Assembly (NCBI GenBank): GCA_032622095.1
Contig: CP136066.1
Location: forward strand, 112,551,319 to 112,615,318
DNA: 64,000 nt
Origin: Siphonodentalium dalli
Lineage: Eukaryota > Mollusca > Scaphopoda > Gadilida > Siphonodentaliidae
Reading direction: 5' to 3'
In this document: positions 26,045-38,688 of the stretch, in pieces
Layout of the letters: every line of letters starts with the position of its first letter
Numbering within the stretch: the first letter of the stretch is position 1
Notes under the pieces: model-generated
What the model saw: only the letters and a program-made list of their open reading frames with translations
Databases searched by the model: none
Told to the model about the DNA's origin: nothing
Position numbers and translations under genes: made by a program

Positions 26045-26140
26045 TAATCGACTCCTTAATCACACCAGAATTATGGGTAATTTTTCAGGATTTTCACTAA
26101 GAGCTTTCCGATGAATGGCAACAAGCCATATTTCCGACTA
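26045..26140. mobile_element. Single-armed relative of the 158-341 foldback
   Basis: It keeps ACCAGAATTATGGGTAA, CTTTCCGATGAATGGCAAC and AAGCCATATTTCCGACTA, but one arm is reduced. It may be a collapsed foldback. Confidence 0.65.
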
Positions 26141-26291
26141 TGGCGTTAGATCAGTCTCGACCACTTTCTGTGAGTATCATAACGAAAAATGTCTATAAAA
26201 GTTTAAATATAAGACTTACAAATTATTTTAATTTTAATTGGCATAGCTTATCACAAACCAAATCAACATGTTTGAGCATATATTAATGAAA

Positions 26292-28116
26292 GTGTCAATG
26301 ACACTGTAGCTCAACTTGGAAAAGGGAATAATTTCATGTGTTAAAGTCAATGGAGTGATTAGGAATGTGGAAAGTTGAAAGGCCTAGTTATGCAAAGAGT
26401 AAAATCTAAGATGGCTGCTGGCAGCCATGTTTTTTTGCCAAATGTCCCCATTTACATGTCATTATTAACATCCAGTACAAATTTCATGATGATCTGACAA
26501 ATGATACGACCTGTAGCCTGTGTCAAAGGATTTAGTCATGCAAAGAGTAAAATCCAAGATGGCTGCTGGCAGCCATGTTTTTTGGTTAAATGAGTCCAAA
26601 ATGAATAATTCCCATCTACATGTCATTGTTAACATCCGTAACAAATTTCATGAAGATCTGACCAAAGCTACGACCTGTAGGCCGCGCCAAAGGACTTAGT
26701 CATGCAAAGAGTTAAATCCAAGATGGCTTCTGGTGGCCATTTTTTTTGGCCCAATGACCCCAAAATGACTCGTTCCCATCTACATGTCAATATTAACATC
26801 CATGACAAATTTCATGATGATCAGACGAGCAGTATGACCTGTAGCCCGCGCCAATGGATTGAATTTTGAAATCCAAAATGGCGGCTGGTGGCCATGTTTT
26901 TTGCCGAATGACCCCAAAATAACTCGTTCCCATCTACATGACAATGTCAACATTCATGACAAATTTCATAAAGATCGGACCAAAGGTACGACCTGTAGCC
27001 CGCGCCAATGGATTGAATTTTGAAATCCAAAATGGCGGCTGGTGGCCATGTTTTTTGCCGAATGACCCCAAAATAACTCGTTCCCATCTACATGACAATG
27101 TCAACATTCATGACAAATTTCATAAAGATCGGACCAAAGGTACGACCTGTAGCCCGTGCTAATGGATTGAATTTTGAAATCCAAGATGGCCATGTTGTTT
27201 GTCCGAATGACCCCAAAATGACTCGTTCCCATCTACATTCCAATTTCAACAGCCATGACAAATTTCATGATGATCAGACTAAAGGTACGACCTGTAGGCC
27301 GTGCCAAAGAATTTAGTCATGCAAAGAGTAAAATCTAAGATGGCTGCCGGTGGCCATGTTTTTTTGCCGAATGACCCCAAAATTACTCGTTCCCATCTAC
27401 ATGTCAATGTTAACATTCATGACAAATTTCATGATGATCAGACCAAAGGTACGACCTGTAGCCCATGCTAATGGATTGAATGTTGAAATCCAAGATGGCC
27501 ACTGGCGCCCATGTTGTTTGTCCGAATGACCCCAAAACGACTCGTTCCCATCTACATTCCAATTTCAACAGCCATGACAAATTTCATGATGATCAGACTA
27601 AAGGTACGACCTGTAGCCCATAACTCATATTCCCATCTACATGTCATTGTTAACATCCATGAAAAAATTTATGATGATCCGACCAAAGGTAAGACCTGTA
27701 GGCCGTGCCAAAGAATTTAGTCATGCAAAGAGTAAAATCTAAGATGGCTGCCGGTGGCCATGTTTTTTGGCCGAACAACCCCAAAATTACTTGTTCCCAT
27801 CTACATGTCAATATTAACTTCCATGACAAATTTCATGATGATCAGACAAACAGTACGACCTGTAGCCCGTGCTAATGGATTGAATATTGAAATCCAAGAT
27901 GGCCACTGGCGGCCATGTTTTTTCCCCCGAATGAACCCAAAATGATTCGTTCCCATCTACATGTCAATGTCAACAGCTATGACAAATTTCATAATGATCC
28001 GACCAAAGGTACGTCCTGTAGCCCGTGCTAAAGGAAATTGTTGACGCATCATGCACACACACACGGACGACAAAGCCATGGCAATAGCTCAAACTTTACA
28101 AAGTAAAGTTGAGCTA
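26292..28116 (+). mobile_element. Array element A, copy 2 (most complete)
   Basis: The left end is GTGTCAATGACAC followed by TGTAGCTCAACTTGG. The body has about eleven monomers of 145-160 bp. The right end is an ACACGGACGAC tract, CAAAGCCATGGCAA, and the hairpin 28,085-28,116. The 5' TAGCTCAACTT is the exact reverse complement of the 3' AAGTTGAGCTA. There are no large nested insertions. Open frames of 60-75 residues inside repeat the monomer and are not genes. Confidence 0.9.
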
Positions 28117-28119
28117 ACT

Positions 28120-29028
28120 AGGGGTGCCACGATTAATCATATAATCGATGAACCGTTGATAAAGCCGATAATCGATTACCATTTCCATAGTCGATTAATC
28201 TGCGTTACTTATTTCAGACGTTGGAAAATGCTTGGTATTATTGAATACGGTGTTTCTTTTACACAGTTTAATCTACAACCGAAGGGTTAACAACCTTTGA
28301 TCGCATATCAATTTAATCAAAGAGATTCCGACAACATGAGTACTACTAACTTATGTTGCAAACACTCGGCAGTTCATATGATGATGCGACATGGTTACTC
28401 TTTGGCCCATTGTATATTCTACAAATCGGTGGCACTGCAGCTTTGAACTTATGGCGACGTCGTTGTATATAAATTTAAACTTGACAGGTGGCTTGAAATG
28501 TGCCGACTGTCACCTTAGATGTTACTAATACAGGTTATCGTGTATCATACTTAACTTGTTCTAAGTCCTGTAATTTGCGGGTGGGGGCACACGTTTGTGA
28601 TTGTTAACCACGCACTGGATGTTTGATGAAACTTATAGTTTCTAACTTTCCTTTGTTTAGGCCATCCGTTGTGCATTCCTACTTTTATATTGTTTGTATG
28701 TTTGGCTATTCGTAACTGAAATCAATCGCAACGTTCATTCAAATGAACTCACAAATATTATAATCATAACATCGCCGAGAACTGTGGTGGTATTCAATAC
28801 ATTGTGTTCATTGGTCATTAACAGTTTTTTATGATGCACTTTATTAATGTAAAAAATTACATCAGCCGATGCCACAAACAATCAGCGACAGTGCATTTAA
28901 CCAGCCCCCAGCCAATAGGCCATATTACGGAAATCTTCCACTGAAGTTATTAGGTATGATTAATCGATTATAGTCGATTATTGACAACCGATTATCGATT
29001 ATCAAAATCAATAATCGTGGCACCTCTA
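28120..29028. mobile_element. hAT-like MITE with AGGGGTGCCACGATT ends
   Basis: Inverted ends AGGGGTGCCACGATT and AATCGTGGCACCTCT, each followed inward by ATCGATTAT-rich repeats, delimit about 0.9 kb. It abuts the 3' hairpin of element A copy 2 directly. No clean 8-bp duplication is seen. Confidence 0.75.
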
Positions 29029-29070
29029 ATATTAACGACAATAAATTAAATTGAAATCCCCAACTACTGG

Positions 29071-29140
29071 AAGTCGGTAGCCGAGAGGTTGCATACTGGT
29101 CTCTCGTGCTAGCGGACCGGGGATCACAACCTGGACAGGT
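29071..29140 (+). repeat. tRNA-derived SINE head
   Basis: GTCGGTAGCCGAGAGGTTGC resembles the A-box region of a Ser/Leu-type tRNA, and GGGGATCACAACCTGG (29,118-29,133) sits where a B box belongs. The body probably continues to about 29,235. Confidence 0.6.
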
Positions 29141-29239
29141 ATTCTGACAGAAATCAGAACTTGGTTCGATAACAAGTTTGTCAGGCTGAAATGTCTCATC
29201 CGAGATCACTGAATAAAGATCCGAATGCAAAATGCTGAC

Positions 29240-31690
29240 AATATTACAACATTTGTCCAGGTATGTTGACGTGGGTGTAGTACGCTGTCCAATCTAATTC
29301 TACTGGTGTCAACACATGATTATGGTTACCTGACTGTGATATCACCTGGACTAGTAGGTCTATAACCAGAATTGGTTCCTGCACTGAAATATCTACAGAT
29401 ACCACAACTTTTCCACGACTGAGACTACAACTTTTACTAAGTTTTAGTGTGTTAAACAATGTCTGTGATATTATTGTGACTATATTATCAATGAAATAAT
29501 CCCCAGCAAATGTGTGATGGTCGAATGTGATATTTGGATTTGTCACACAATGTGTACGTAATTACGATTTATCCATGCAAAAACTATTCAAAATATATCA
29601 TGTCAACATAATTCATAAAAGATACAATTAAACTTTCTTTATTCAAAAGGAAATAATTTCATAAAATATGTATAAAAAAAATCCTCCCCAAACACAAAAA
29701 AATTCCTCCGCAAAATAGGTCTAAACCTAGGATACAACAAGCCCGTAGCCAGGGGGAGGGTCGTACCATTCGAACGAACGGCCCTTTTTCATGCATGTGC
29801 CCGGAGGAGGTGATGGCCGTTCGCCGTTCGGAGAAACATGTCATGCCGCGGAGCGGCATGCTATGCTCGTGTCGTGCATACAAGGCCGAACTGTATATTT
29901 GCTATTGATCCAGTTGATGCCCGGAACATTCACATTTCATTCGAACGAACGGCGCAATGCAACAGCCTGGATAGAGACTGATGCCCGAAAATTATATGAC
30001 AACCCATGTCGTAATATTCCGGAATTGAACCAGGGGCTTCAACAGAATGCAGCTCAAACTAGCATGATGTAATCACTGGATATGTCTATCCAACGGAAGG
30101 ATGTCGTGTATATACAGTAAAATTCTGACGCTCCGAATGCCTCCAATTTTTATCGGACCGAAAATACTCGTATTTTCCATCCGATATATATAGAAATCGT
30201 CGCTCCGTTTGCGTTCGCATGTAAATCCATGGCGAAGTGACTGAAACGATCACTATCGGACAACGTTCGCATGACCCCAACGGCACGACGAACGGATCCG
30301 ACGAACGAATCCGATTATTTTCGCTAGCGCATACGCAAGCATGTGTGGCTATATATACATCAACATGACCACAGTTGTTTGTTTTTGTCTGTTTATGCAT
30401 ATACGTGTATACATTCCACAACTGGAGCCACATTCACTAAATATCTCTGGAAAACAAGTGTTTCACGATCACTTTACGCAGGCCTTCGATTCTGTAAAAT
30501 GCAGGAGTGTGGTTGGTCACTCGCCTAACCTGAAACCCAGGCGTGTGATTTTGGTGGATATTTCGGGGGTATAAAATGACGAACGAAGACTCAAAATTAA
30601 ATCAATTTTATCACCATTGTGATTCATCTTGTACACATGTATTCTCCACATTGAAGTAATTAAAACTCCATTCTCGAATTGCGTCGTAATGCTTCCGTTG
30701 GATGTAAGTTGTTATGAAATGCGGTCAGAGACCATGTAACCACGTGAGAGTTTCCTGTTGTGAGAACTCTATCGATATTTAAAAAAATAATGTTTGATTG
30801 CCCCGAACTCAAGTTTCAATTTCTATTCATCTTCACCGCCCATCGGGGCGGCTTCATTTAGAACGCAACACAATCAAGGTACCAAAATTACGTTGCATTG
30901 GTGATGGGGTGAACGGTGGGATTAATTTAAATATGTCATGTTGGTAACAATATCTAGCCGAGAATTCCTCAGACCTACATACGAATGCGACGACATCGCT
31001 AAACGCACCTGACTATAATAATGTTCTAGCACATGCGCAAAACTTAAAACAATTACTTCTGTCGTATATGGCATGTCTGTCAGTCTTCTCCAGCAAACCA
31101 AGTTGATCGTTATTATAAACCCTTTTTCAATCGTGCGCCGAATATCGCCGAGGAGTGTGATTAATTACTCGCCAAGATTTAATTTCAGGCGTGCTATGGT
31201 GCGCGAGCGCGATCGCACGCCTCATAATCGAAGGCCTGCTTTACGCCTTAATAATTTTCTGGCCAACGATAGTTTATTATCGTGCTTTAAAGCTACCGTC
31301 AAATGGGTATACTTTGAACACTTTTAATATGTTTAGTATCATATCGATAAAATGTGGGCTGTATGTTGATTTTATTGACATACAATTTTTGGGCTGTGTT
31401 GGATTTATTGTAAAATGAAACTTGCACAAGGGTCTTGTGCCCTAATAGTTTGATACCAACATCAATTATATGGTGTTCAAAGTTTCACCACATTGGGGAT
31501 ACTTTGAACACTGAGAGGTCCTTACAGAAATGAATCATGCTGTTTAAGTAAAGTCACGCCCATATCACATTTGAACCTAGCAAACAATCTGGACTATATA
31601 ATATATGACAGGGGATGGGGTGGTGGGTGGGTAACTAACCTCTATACTCTAATGATCGAGGGGCGCCTGCGGCGCATAAGATACTTATAC
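29240..31690. other. POLR2G intron 1, part, unassigned
   Basis: This stretch has slightly higher GC than its surroundings, with several CGAACGAACGG motifs (29,770; 29,943) and a pair of related 43-bp motifs (30,503 and 31,151). No exon, transposase or RNA gene was recognised. Confidence 0.4.
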
Positions 31691-31702
31691 CTATTATTTA
31701 TG

Positions 31703-31885
31703 TGGCCAAAAAGCCAACATTTCCAGATAAACAGAGATGAATAACTATAGTATAGAAAACCTGAACAAAACAATTGAGCCCTAAATATTGAATGTCCTAA
31801 TAGAACTTAGTGAACATCAATATACCAAATTTCATAAAGATCCAAGCACTATATTGTTCAAGTTATGACCCGAACAGAGAAAAAC
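31703..31885 (+). repeat. Single monomer of array D
   Basis: One diverged unit begins AAAAAGCCAACATTTCCAGA and ends with the CAAGTTATGACCCGAACAGA motif. Further D-type fragments are at 42,091-42,300. Confidence 0.7.
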
Positions 31886-31889
31886 AAAT

Positions 31890-33298
31890 ACTTTAATATT
31901 ATCATGATGGATATTAGGCTTAGTTACTTAACTAATACTCATTATATACCATCAATACCCCCCCCCCTCATTGCGGTACAGAACCACTTCCCCAGAGTAC
32001 CAATTGAATACTGCTCCCTATCTTAAGATACTCCAATAGCCATGCAATATTTGGCAAGTGACTTAGGAATGGATTCACTGTCAGAACTACTGGTACTAGT
32101 ATAGGTGCAACATTAATTTTTCAAAATTTTCCCAGGAAAGAATTAGATGTACTAAACTACTAGTAGATTCGATGTATTGGGATTTGGGTCAGCCAAGTTG
32201 AATCCCCCATCACAAATATTATCAAACCTGATCCTCCTATATAAACATAAGGGAGATTATGATTATACCCATGCATGTACCACACCCGGCCATTTTGCAA
32301 TCTGCGTGATACTGACAGCTATAATAACAGAATCAGCATACTGAAACATAACATTTGAATGACTTTGGTGATACTTTGAGTGTTCAAGGTATCCCCCATC
32401 CCATAAGATACACCTGCGATTTTATGGTTTTGAATTATTTATAATCATAATTTATATGTTGACAGATCACAAAGTATTTTCTTGGTTCCATTGACCTATA
32501 AACAACATTAAATTTAAAACAATGTTTCTTGGGGGAGTTTATTACAGCCATCTGTATTTTTGTGTGAAAGTTGACACATGTAAAATTTTAATATCCCATG
32601 TGTGATCACCATGTGATATTTACTATGGGACTGAAATTAAAATTTCCATCCAAAATAACATAGTACCGGTACCATGTTCCTTAAATAAATCACATATAGG
32701 TAGTTTAAATTTTATCTGAGCAAACAAGCAATTGCCGCGTAACGGCTCAATTAAAATGCCCTCCAAATATATGACGAACTGCCTTCTATAATGGCTGGCT
32801 ACGGACTTGGATACAACCACCCAAATCTTCTCACATCGAATCTTCCATCGGCCGAATCTTCATCAGAAGTCACGCGAGAAGTTCTCAGAGAACAGGCTGT
32901 CGGGTGGTAAATAATACTAAATTGTGCTACATACCGGTACACTGTTAACTTTTACTTTCAGGCATGGAATTTGACCCAGCCCTCCGCCTTGGGCGATTAG
33001 TCCACGAAAGTAAATAACCATAGACTACCACAACTGTCGAATGTTAGTCGATTCATCGAATAACCGTGGCAAGCGTACCATGATTTATATTTCAACAGTT
33101 CAACTGTTCTGTTTACGAATGATATTGATAACTTCAGTCTTCACACAAAAACAGTTCAATGATACCATGAATGAGAACAAAATAAAAGTTGATATTGGGA
33201 GAAATAATCTATTCTGTCGAACGTGCCCGTCTCACGAGAAACTGGTGATTGTGTGTGTTTATTTTTTAATAATATAATATTAACAAAACAAAACTCAC
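31890..33298. other. POLR2G intron 1, proximal part, unassigned
   Basis: AT-rich intron with nothing recognised. Confidence 0.4.
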
Positions 33299-33310
33299 AT
33301 GATAAAACAT
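33299..33310 (-). CDS. POLR2G: POLR2G exon 1 (MFYH)
   Basis: The exon encodes only Met-Phe-Tyr-His, the conserved start of animal RPB7, and then meets a GTGAG donor at 33,298-33,294. The intron phase is 0, matching exon 2, which opens with Val-Ser-Leu-Glu-His. The start context GCCGCAATG has G at -3, as expected for a good initiation site. A CCAAT-type motif lies at 33,353-33,361, about 45 bp upstream; no TATA box is obvious. The exon is too short to be found without its partner exons, but phase, donor and product agree. Confidence 0.85.
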
Positions 33311-34552
33311 TGCGGCAATTTTGATGGGCGCACTCGATCAGCGTTCCAGAAGACCAATTGGCGGTAGTGACTAAAACGGGAACATCAGGCTGAAGTTCAT
33401 TATCATTAAAGGTAAACTTCCATTTTTTGTTTAATCTGTGATCGAATACCGGAGATATTATTTACATAGAACGAGTTAGAAATTAATAATAATTCACACT
33501 GTTGTCAATTGTAGTTTCTATATTAATATTCTGTTCATATTTTAATTTTGTAAATAACAAATAGATCCGGAGCTCCTATTTGGCCTAAAATTCCTTAAAT
33601 CGACATGTAGTTTGCAATCAAATCGAAAAAATAAATTTTCGATATGCCGGTTATCATCATCATAATATGAAAATATAGTATGTGTGGAATGTGTCACGTT
33701 AAAATGAGCACCGGAGGATCATGTTCCTATTTTTCAGATGCAATGAAAACGGTAGGCATTTTTATGCATGTTTTCTCCGTTACCAACCCGAAAAGGTAGA
33801 ATATGGTTACATGCATGCAATTTTATAAAATACTCATGATTCTAGCTGTCACTAGCCATATATTTAGGGTCAATGGCTACCCGTATATCTTAGGATTACC
33901 GTGCAATTAAAAATTCATTCCGAATCGAACACTCTCTATCACTCTATATGGTTTATAAACAGACAAAATTGACCAATTTCTTATGTGGGGATATATACGT
34001 TTTCGAAAACAAAGCATGTGGAAAATATTGATGTGGCGTTTGTGATATGCGACACACATATATTACAGTGGGCGTGGTAACGGAGAAAACACATTTTGGG
34101 TCTTTATGTTCCTAAATATTGCGAATCGTTGATACACACAAAATTTTGAATAATATGTGACACAAACGTGTTCGGTTGAATTTCTAACTTCGCTGGAAAC
34201 ATATTAACTATTATTTGAAACTACATGCATGCAGTCCCATGTACTTTGAATGTGTATGTGTTTCCAGTAAACCCATATCATTGATATATGCTGGTGCACA
34301 CAATTATGTGCATCTAAAAATAAGACCTGCATAATCATGGCATTCAATTTTATTTAATTACATAAATATAAGAATGTGTTAATATATGTCGAACAAGGAA
34401 TACCTGACAATTCAAACGCCCGATGTAATATTAGCATGGACATGATGGTAACGGAGAAAAAACCTATATATAGTTATATACGACAATGTATGCAAGTTTA
34501 TGAATGAGGAATATTTTGCTATACTCAAACCGGTTTTGGACAAGTTTCCAAA

Positions 34553-34820
34553 ACAAGACAGTCAATGACTGTGTGATCGCTCACCAGACTGCAAAGAATG
34601 ATAAGACTGGGACTCTGGAGATCACAACAGTCAGAACTTTTCATAATCACTTTAAAAACAGGATATGTGGCTAGAGAGACTTCACGTATGTATATTGGTG
34701 AAAATCCACCTTGAAATTACCAACTGTACACTACTGATCACCCCCTCCTCCAGCTCAACAAGTCCCCTCCCGACTGGGCTTCAGACTCCCAAGTCTTAGG
34801 TTGGAATTTCACAACCGACA
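34553..34820 (+). repeat. Dispersed repeat, copy 2
   Basis: A second copy of the 6,472-6,754 block, with a deletion of about 12 bp (AGAAGTAGATTT missing) and scattered substitutions. Its right end keeps CTCCCAAGTCTTAGGTT. Confidence 0.7.
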
Positions 34821-34954
34821 ATTCGAAATTAATTTTAAATAGCTAGTAGCCTTCAATTAATTCCTGCCTATATAAATCAATATAATAAATGTCATCATTA
34901 CTAGTGTCATGACATTGAGTCTATATGTCTAAACATGACAAACACGTGAAATTA

Positions 34955-35520
34955 TCACCGTTGTCAAAGACACCGTAATCCTCTCCGCAACATTCATGAA
35001 ACCACTTGCCACAATCTGAGCACAACACCCATTCGTCGCGTTTACTGGGGTCGAGTGGATCATCATAAACCCATCCTCACTTCCCACAAGGGTACGCATC
35101 TTGAGAGTTATTTTCCGCAGTCTTTTTTAAAGCTCGCTTGCCTTTTATGACCGTGGACCATTATAGACTCGCGAACATGTGGTGCAGGCATCGTTGTAAA
35201 CTTCCAATTGCATTTCAGTTCGGATTCACCATTTGAAGCTAGAAACTTTAAACAATTGGCGCAGAAACATGACGTTTCTCTGGTAGCGGTGCCGTTTGCG
35301 TGTTTGGTAGGAATAACCGCGTGTACCTTGAGTGTTCTAGGAACGGGTAGGACATCGGGAAAACCAATTACAGGGCGCTTTCGTTGAGGTGAATAAATGC
35401 GACATTAACCTTGGTGTGATTGCCCCAATCACAAAATGCGGCGGTGTTCTTTATCACACATTTACCGGTCTTCACTGCAACGTCAACCAACCCCTTGGAG
35501 GTCCCTCCAACTCCATCACA
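34955..35520 (-). pseudogene. Transposase remnant with PHD-like zinc finger
   Basis: Read on the minus strand from about 35,520 down, broken frames give VKTGKCVIKNTAAFCDWG, then VLPVPRTLKVHAVIPTKHA and TRETSCFCANCLKFL. A stop and a frame change follow, then YDDPLDPSKRDEWVL and CSDCGKWFHECCGEDYG. The last piece is a Cys/His-rich treble-clef or PHD-like finger of the kind at the C terminus of several invertebrate DNA-transposon proteins. I cannot name the superfamily. At least two frame breaks mean it is dead. It does not look like a host exon because no splice sites border the pieces. Confidence 0.65.
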
Positions 35521-35944
35521 CGGCCCCTTTCCATGACCTGCTTCCAATTATTGCCAGGTAGCTTTCACGCCCATCTTAGAATGATTACTGACAAGGAAGA
35601 AGATATGTCTGTTTCGATATTGGCTGGTGGGTGAATCCGAAATGTATAGTGGATGTATTTGACACCAGGAACAATATATAACACCCTTTGTTTGACCTAA
35701 ATCGGCCAAGGGGCTGAGAGATAGCATGGGTGTCCTATTTCGAATAAGTAATAAGGAATGGAAGTAACCTTTTAATCGGTACTGTAACGGGGTAAATATA
35801 TCGTTAAGATAGATAACTCTGGTCGCCAGACAAGAAATCCATCATACATAACCCAACAGAAACTCATCTGCAACTCAGAGCCCGTCTGTCTATAGCAGTG
35901 TGAGCAATGGCAACCCGCACTGTCTCTTTGATTTTGCTATCCCA

Positions 35945-36200
35945 TTTTGCCCGGATAGCCTGGCACAGTGTCCCACTTTGCCCAGTGCGGTGTCCTGATT
36001 TGCCCAAAGGCACGGTCAAAGTGGGACAACACAAGAGGTTCCAAAAGGAACATACCTAAATGGTGTTTGATATCAATGATCATCCGATTATATGCGCCAA
36101 TGAATTATATACCAATCAACGGCTTTCCAGATTTTTCCGCGAAAATCCTATCTAAAATTCCTTGAAAACATTTGGTGTCCCGCTTTGCCCGGGTCTCCCC
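35945..36200. repeat. Possible foldback around GTGGGACA motifs
   Basis: TGTCCCACTTTGCCCAGTGC (35,970) and AAAGTGGGACAAC (36,018-36,030) are inverted, and GTCCCGCTTTGCCCGGG recurs at 36,176. A short MITE is likely; the borders are not clear. Confidence 0.45.
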
Positions 36201-37019
36201 TATTTGTAATTAACCGGGTTAGTTTTTTGTGTTGAACTGAGTCAAACAAACCCAGACTGCCGATATAGTATCGCCAAGGGTTCAAATGTGCCTAAAGAAT
36301 GACCTTCTGATGTTCGCTGGTAACGGAGAAAACCGCATATTGTTTACAACCATATACAAAAGTCTTGTGATATTAATTTCAACATGCTCACGTGATATTT
36401 TGGGCTTGATAGGCGTTCCGTCAGATGAGATTAGCAGTTGTAGTTAACTCGTCGATTTTCTATGTTTTATGGTGGTGACGGAGAAAACATCCTTAAATAA
36501 ACTGTTTTGGGAGTGGCAACTCATCTCTTGTTATTTCTACATATGATTCATTTGTATTTAGAGCTATATGTTCCCCAGGTTACACGTGATACTGCGTTTC
36601 TTTGTATAAAATTAGGCACGTACAGCAAGTTGTGTCTGTCAGTTATGACGATTTAAATTGATGGTAACGGAGAAAACACCGTTTTCACGGACAACATACC
36701 ATGGTGGACTGCTTCCAAATATAGTAACGTCATAGAATACTCGGTTTTTAATGCGAGAATCGGTCATACAAGTGAGATAATTACATAGCACTTGTATAAT
36801 ATAGTAACGGTTTACTCAAGTTTCTGAGCTCATGAAATCGGATACCCAATAACGGACATCCCCAAAACAGCCAATTTTGTCACTCAAACCTCCCATTTGT
36901 GAAATATAAGGAAGCCAACCGGATTTTTCTATGTGATATATATCTGCCATAAGACCCCTGTTTAATGATATGTTGCCATTGAGATGGCGGTCGGGACACA
37001 AATATTCAACTTGTTTTGT

Positions 37020-37310
37020 ATTGGGAATAAAATATTGTTTACACCAATGATGAATAAGGTTCGTAATAAATGCAAATATTGTTTGTTCGTTTGTAGCTTT
37101 ATTGTGCGTGTTTTGTATATGTTTAGGGTATGCTAATACTGCGTGTTTGTTTGTTTCAATTTGTCAAATGTATCTTGTATGTTTACAACATCTAGTTTAT
37201 TGTGATCATTTTATATGATGTTCTATATGTGTAAATAGTGTAAATAGTTAACCATCGCTCATGTTCCATGTAAAAATGGCTGAGATTAAAGCATCATTCA
37301 TTCATTCACA
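37020..37310 (+). mobile_element. LINE 3' end with ATTC tail
   Basis: A T-rich untranslated-like stretch ends in ATTAAAGCATCATTCATTCA, a short ATTC tail typical of CR1/L2-type non-LTR retrotransposons. No reverse transcriptase is attached. Confidence 0.55.
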
Positions 37311-37724
37311 TGCATGAGATACACCCCTCGGACACGTATTTGCCATTTTTGCGCTATAAGGAATTTTGGGCCATTTACCGAGAACAAGTCCAAAATTAAT
37401 AAATAAGTCATAATAATGTCCAAGTATAGTGTATATATCACTCTTAAGTAGATATTGTACCATATTTGACCATTTAAATGACATATATGTAGTTATTTTA
37501 CGTATACCGAGAACTTGAAACGTCGCCGCCATGTTCTCGGCTGGCGGTAACACAAAGGCATGAGTCGTGTCTAAGTGTTAATTAACGGGACCTGGGTCTG
37601 TTTGGTGATTAGAATTAATTGAGTTGTGTACACTAATATGTCTTACTGTTAGTTAATCACTGCGATGTGTGAGTGCATAACATTGTAGGTGAGAAATATA
37701 TTAAAGAAATAATTACAACTGATG

Positions 37725-38640
37725 CAAAAAAACACCTTCTGTAATCTGTCACTTGGAAGAACAAATCCTACTTCTCAAATCAGCAATTGAAACTGGATCT
37801 ATAATTGGTATCGACGGAACATTTAATCTTGCATCTTGCTATGTAACAACTATTATTAAAAAAAAACCCTAATATTATAAGGAAATCAACTTCAGATCCA
37901 CCAATACTTTTAGGACCTTTATTGTTGCATTGGGATGGTACTTTTTAATCTTACCATCGGGTTTTATCTTATTTATCAAGTAAATTAGCAGGCATTTCAC
38001 AAGATAAAGTAACATTTGGAACTGGTGATGAATTGTAACTTGTGAATGCCATAACATCTTGTTTTCCAAACAGGACGCATACACTACGCACACGCCATCT
38101 TAAGGACAATCTTCTCCATAATATAAAAAGACCGACAATGACGAGACTGTGCAAAAAGTAATCAATAAGGTTTTCAATACAAAGACTGGACTTCTGACGA
38201 CAATTGACAATGGCAGACATACGATGAGACAGAAGCTGACATACTTACGCAAAACAGACGATATTTGACAAATTCATTCATGCCGAGATTACGAACTAAA
38301 ATATTTGACGCTCGAAAGCAAAATAAAAACATTCCTAAATTTTGGACTAATAACAATTGTGAATCAATGAATAATATTATTAAATTATCAACCGATTGGA
38401 AAATATTAGAACTCCCAGACTTAACAGACAGACTTTATGAAATTGTAAATGATCAACTCAGGGATATTAGAAGTGCGCTGCACTCAACTGGTGACTTTCA
38501 GTTAGCGGAAAAATTCAAAGTAAGACATCAAATTTGGGTAAACTTGCCACCGGAACGAAGAGATAGACGTCTAAAACAAATTCTACAATTCGTATCAGCT
38601 CCTTCGACTGTTTTGCTATCAACAGACGAAAAAAAAAAGT
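37725..38640 (+). pseudogene. MULE transposase pseudogene
   Basis: A Mutator-like transposase can be followed through at least three frames. It begins TPSVICHLEEQILLLKSA, then IIGIDGTFNLASCYVT (first catalytic Asp in the DxTF motif), SDPPILLGPLLLHW, and LAGISQDKVTFGTGDEL. A stop follows, then LVNAITSCFPNRTHTLRTRH with LKDNLLHNIK (the C...RHLKDN motif). The longest intact stretch, from 38,265, holds FWTNNNCESMNNIIKLSTDW and a C-terminal helical region with LPPERRDRRLKQIL. Frameshifts near 37,860 and 37,940, plus in-frame stops near 38,035 and 38,160, show it is inactive. The open frame continues past 38,640 into tandem repeats and is not native there. Confidence 0.85.
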
Positions 38641-38688
38641 CCCAAAGGGCAATGTCACACACTCCCCTTAGATGGGGTAAATGTGTCA

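Larger units (their letters stand above)
33772..36680. repeat. Six dispersed copies of GGTAACGGAGAAAAC
   Basis: The motif or a one-base variant occurs at about 33,772 (minus), 34,074, 34,447, 36,320, 36,475 and 36,661 (plus). Surrounding sequence is not obviously alike beyond the motif, apart from its leading TG/GTGG. The copies lie 0.5-3.4 kb upstream of the POLR2G start. Function unknown. Confidence 0.7.

Noticed and set aside
29244-29546. 100-residue minus-strand frame
   Set aside because: No domain, no splice signals in a sensible place, and it lies in POLR2G intron 1 next to a SINE.
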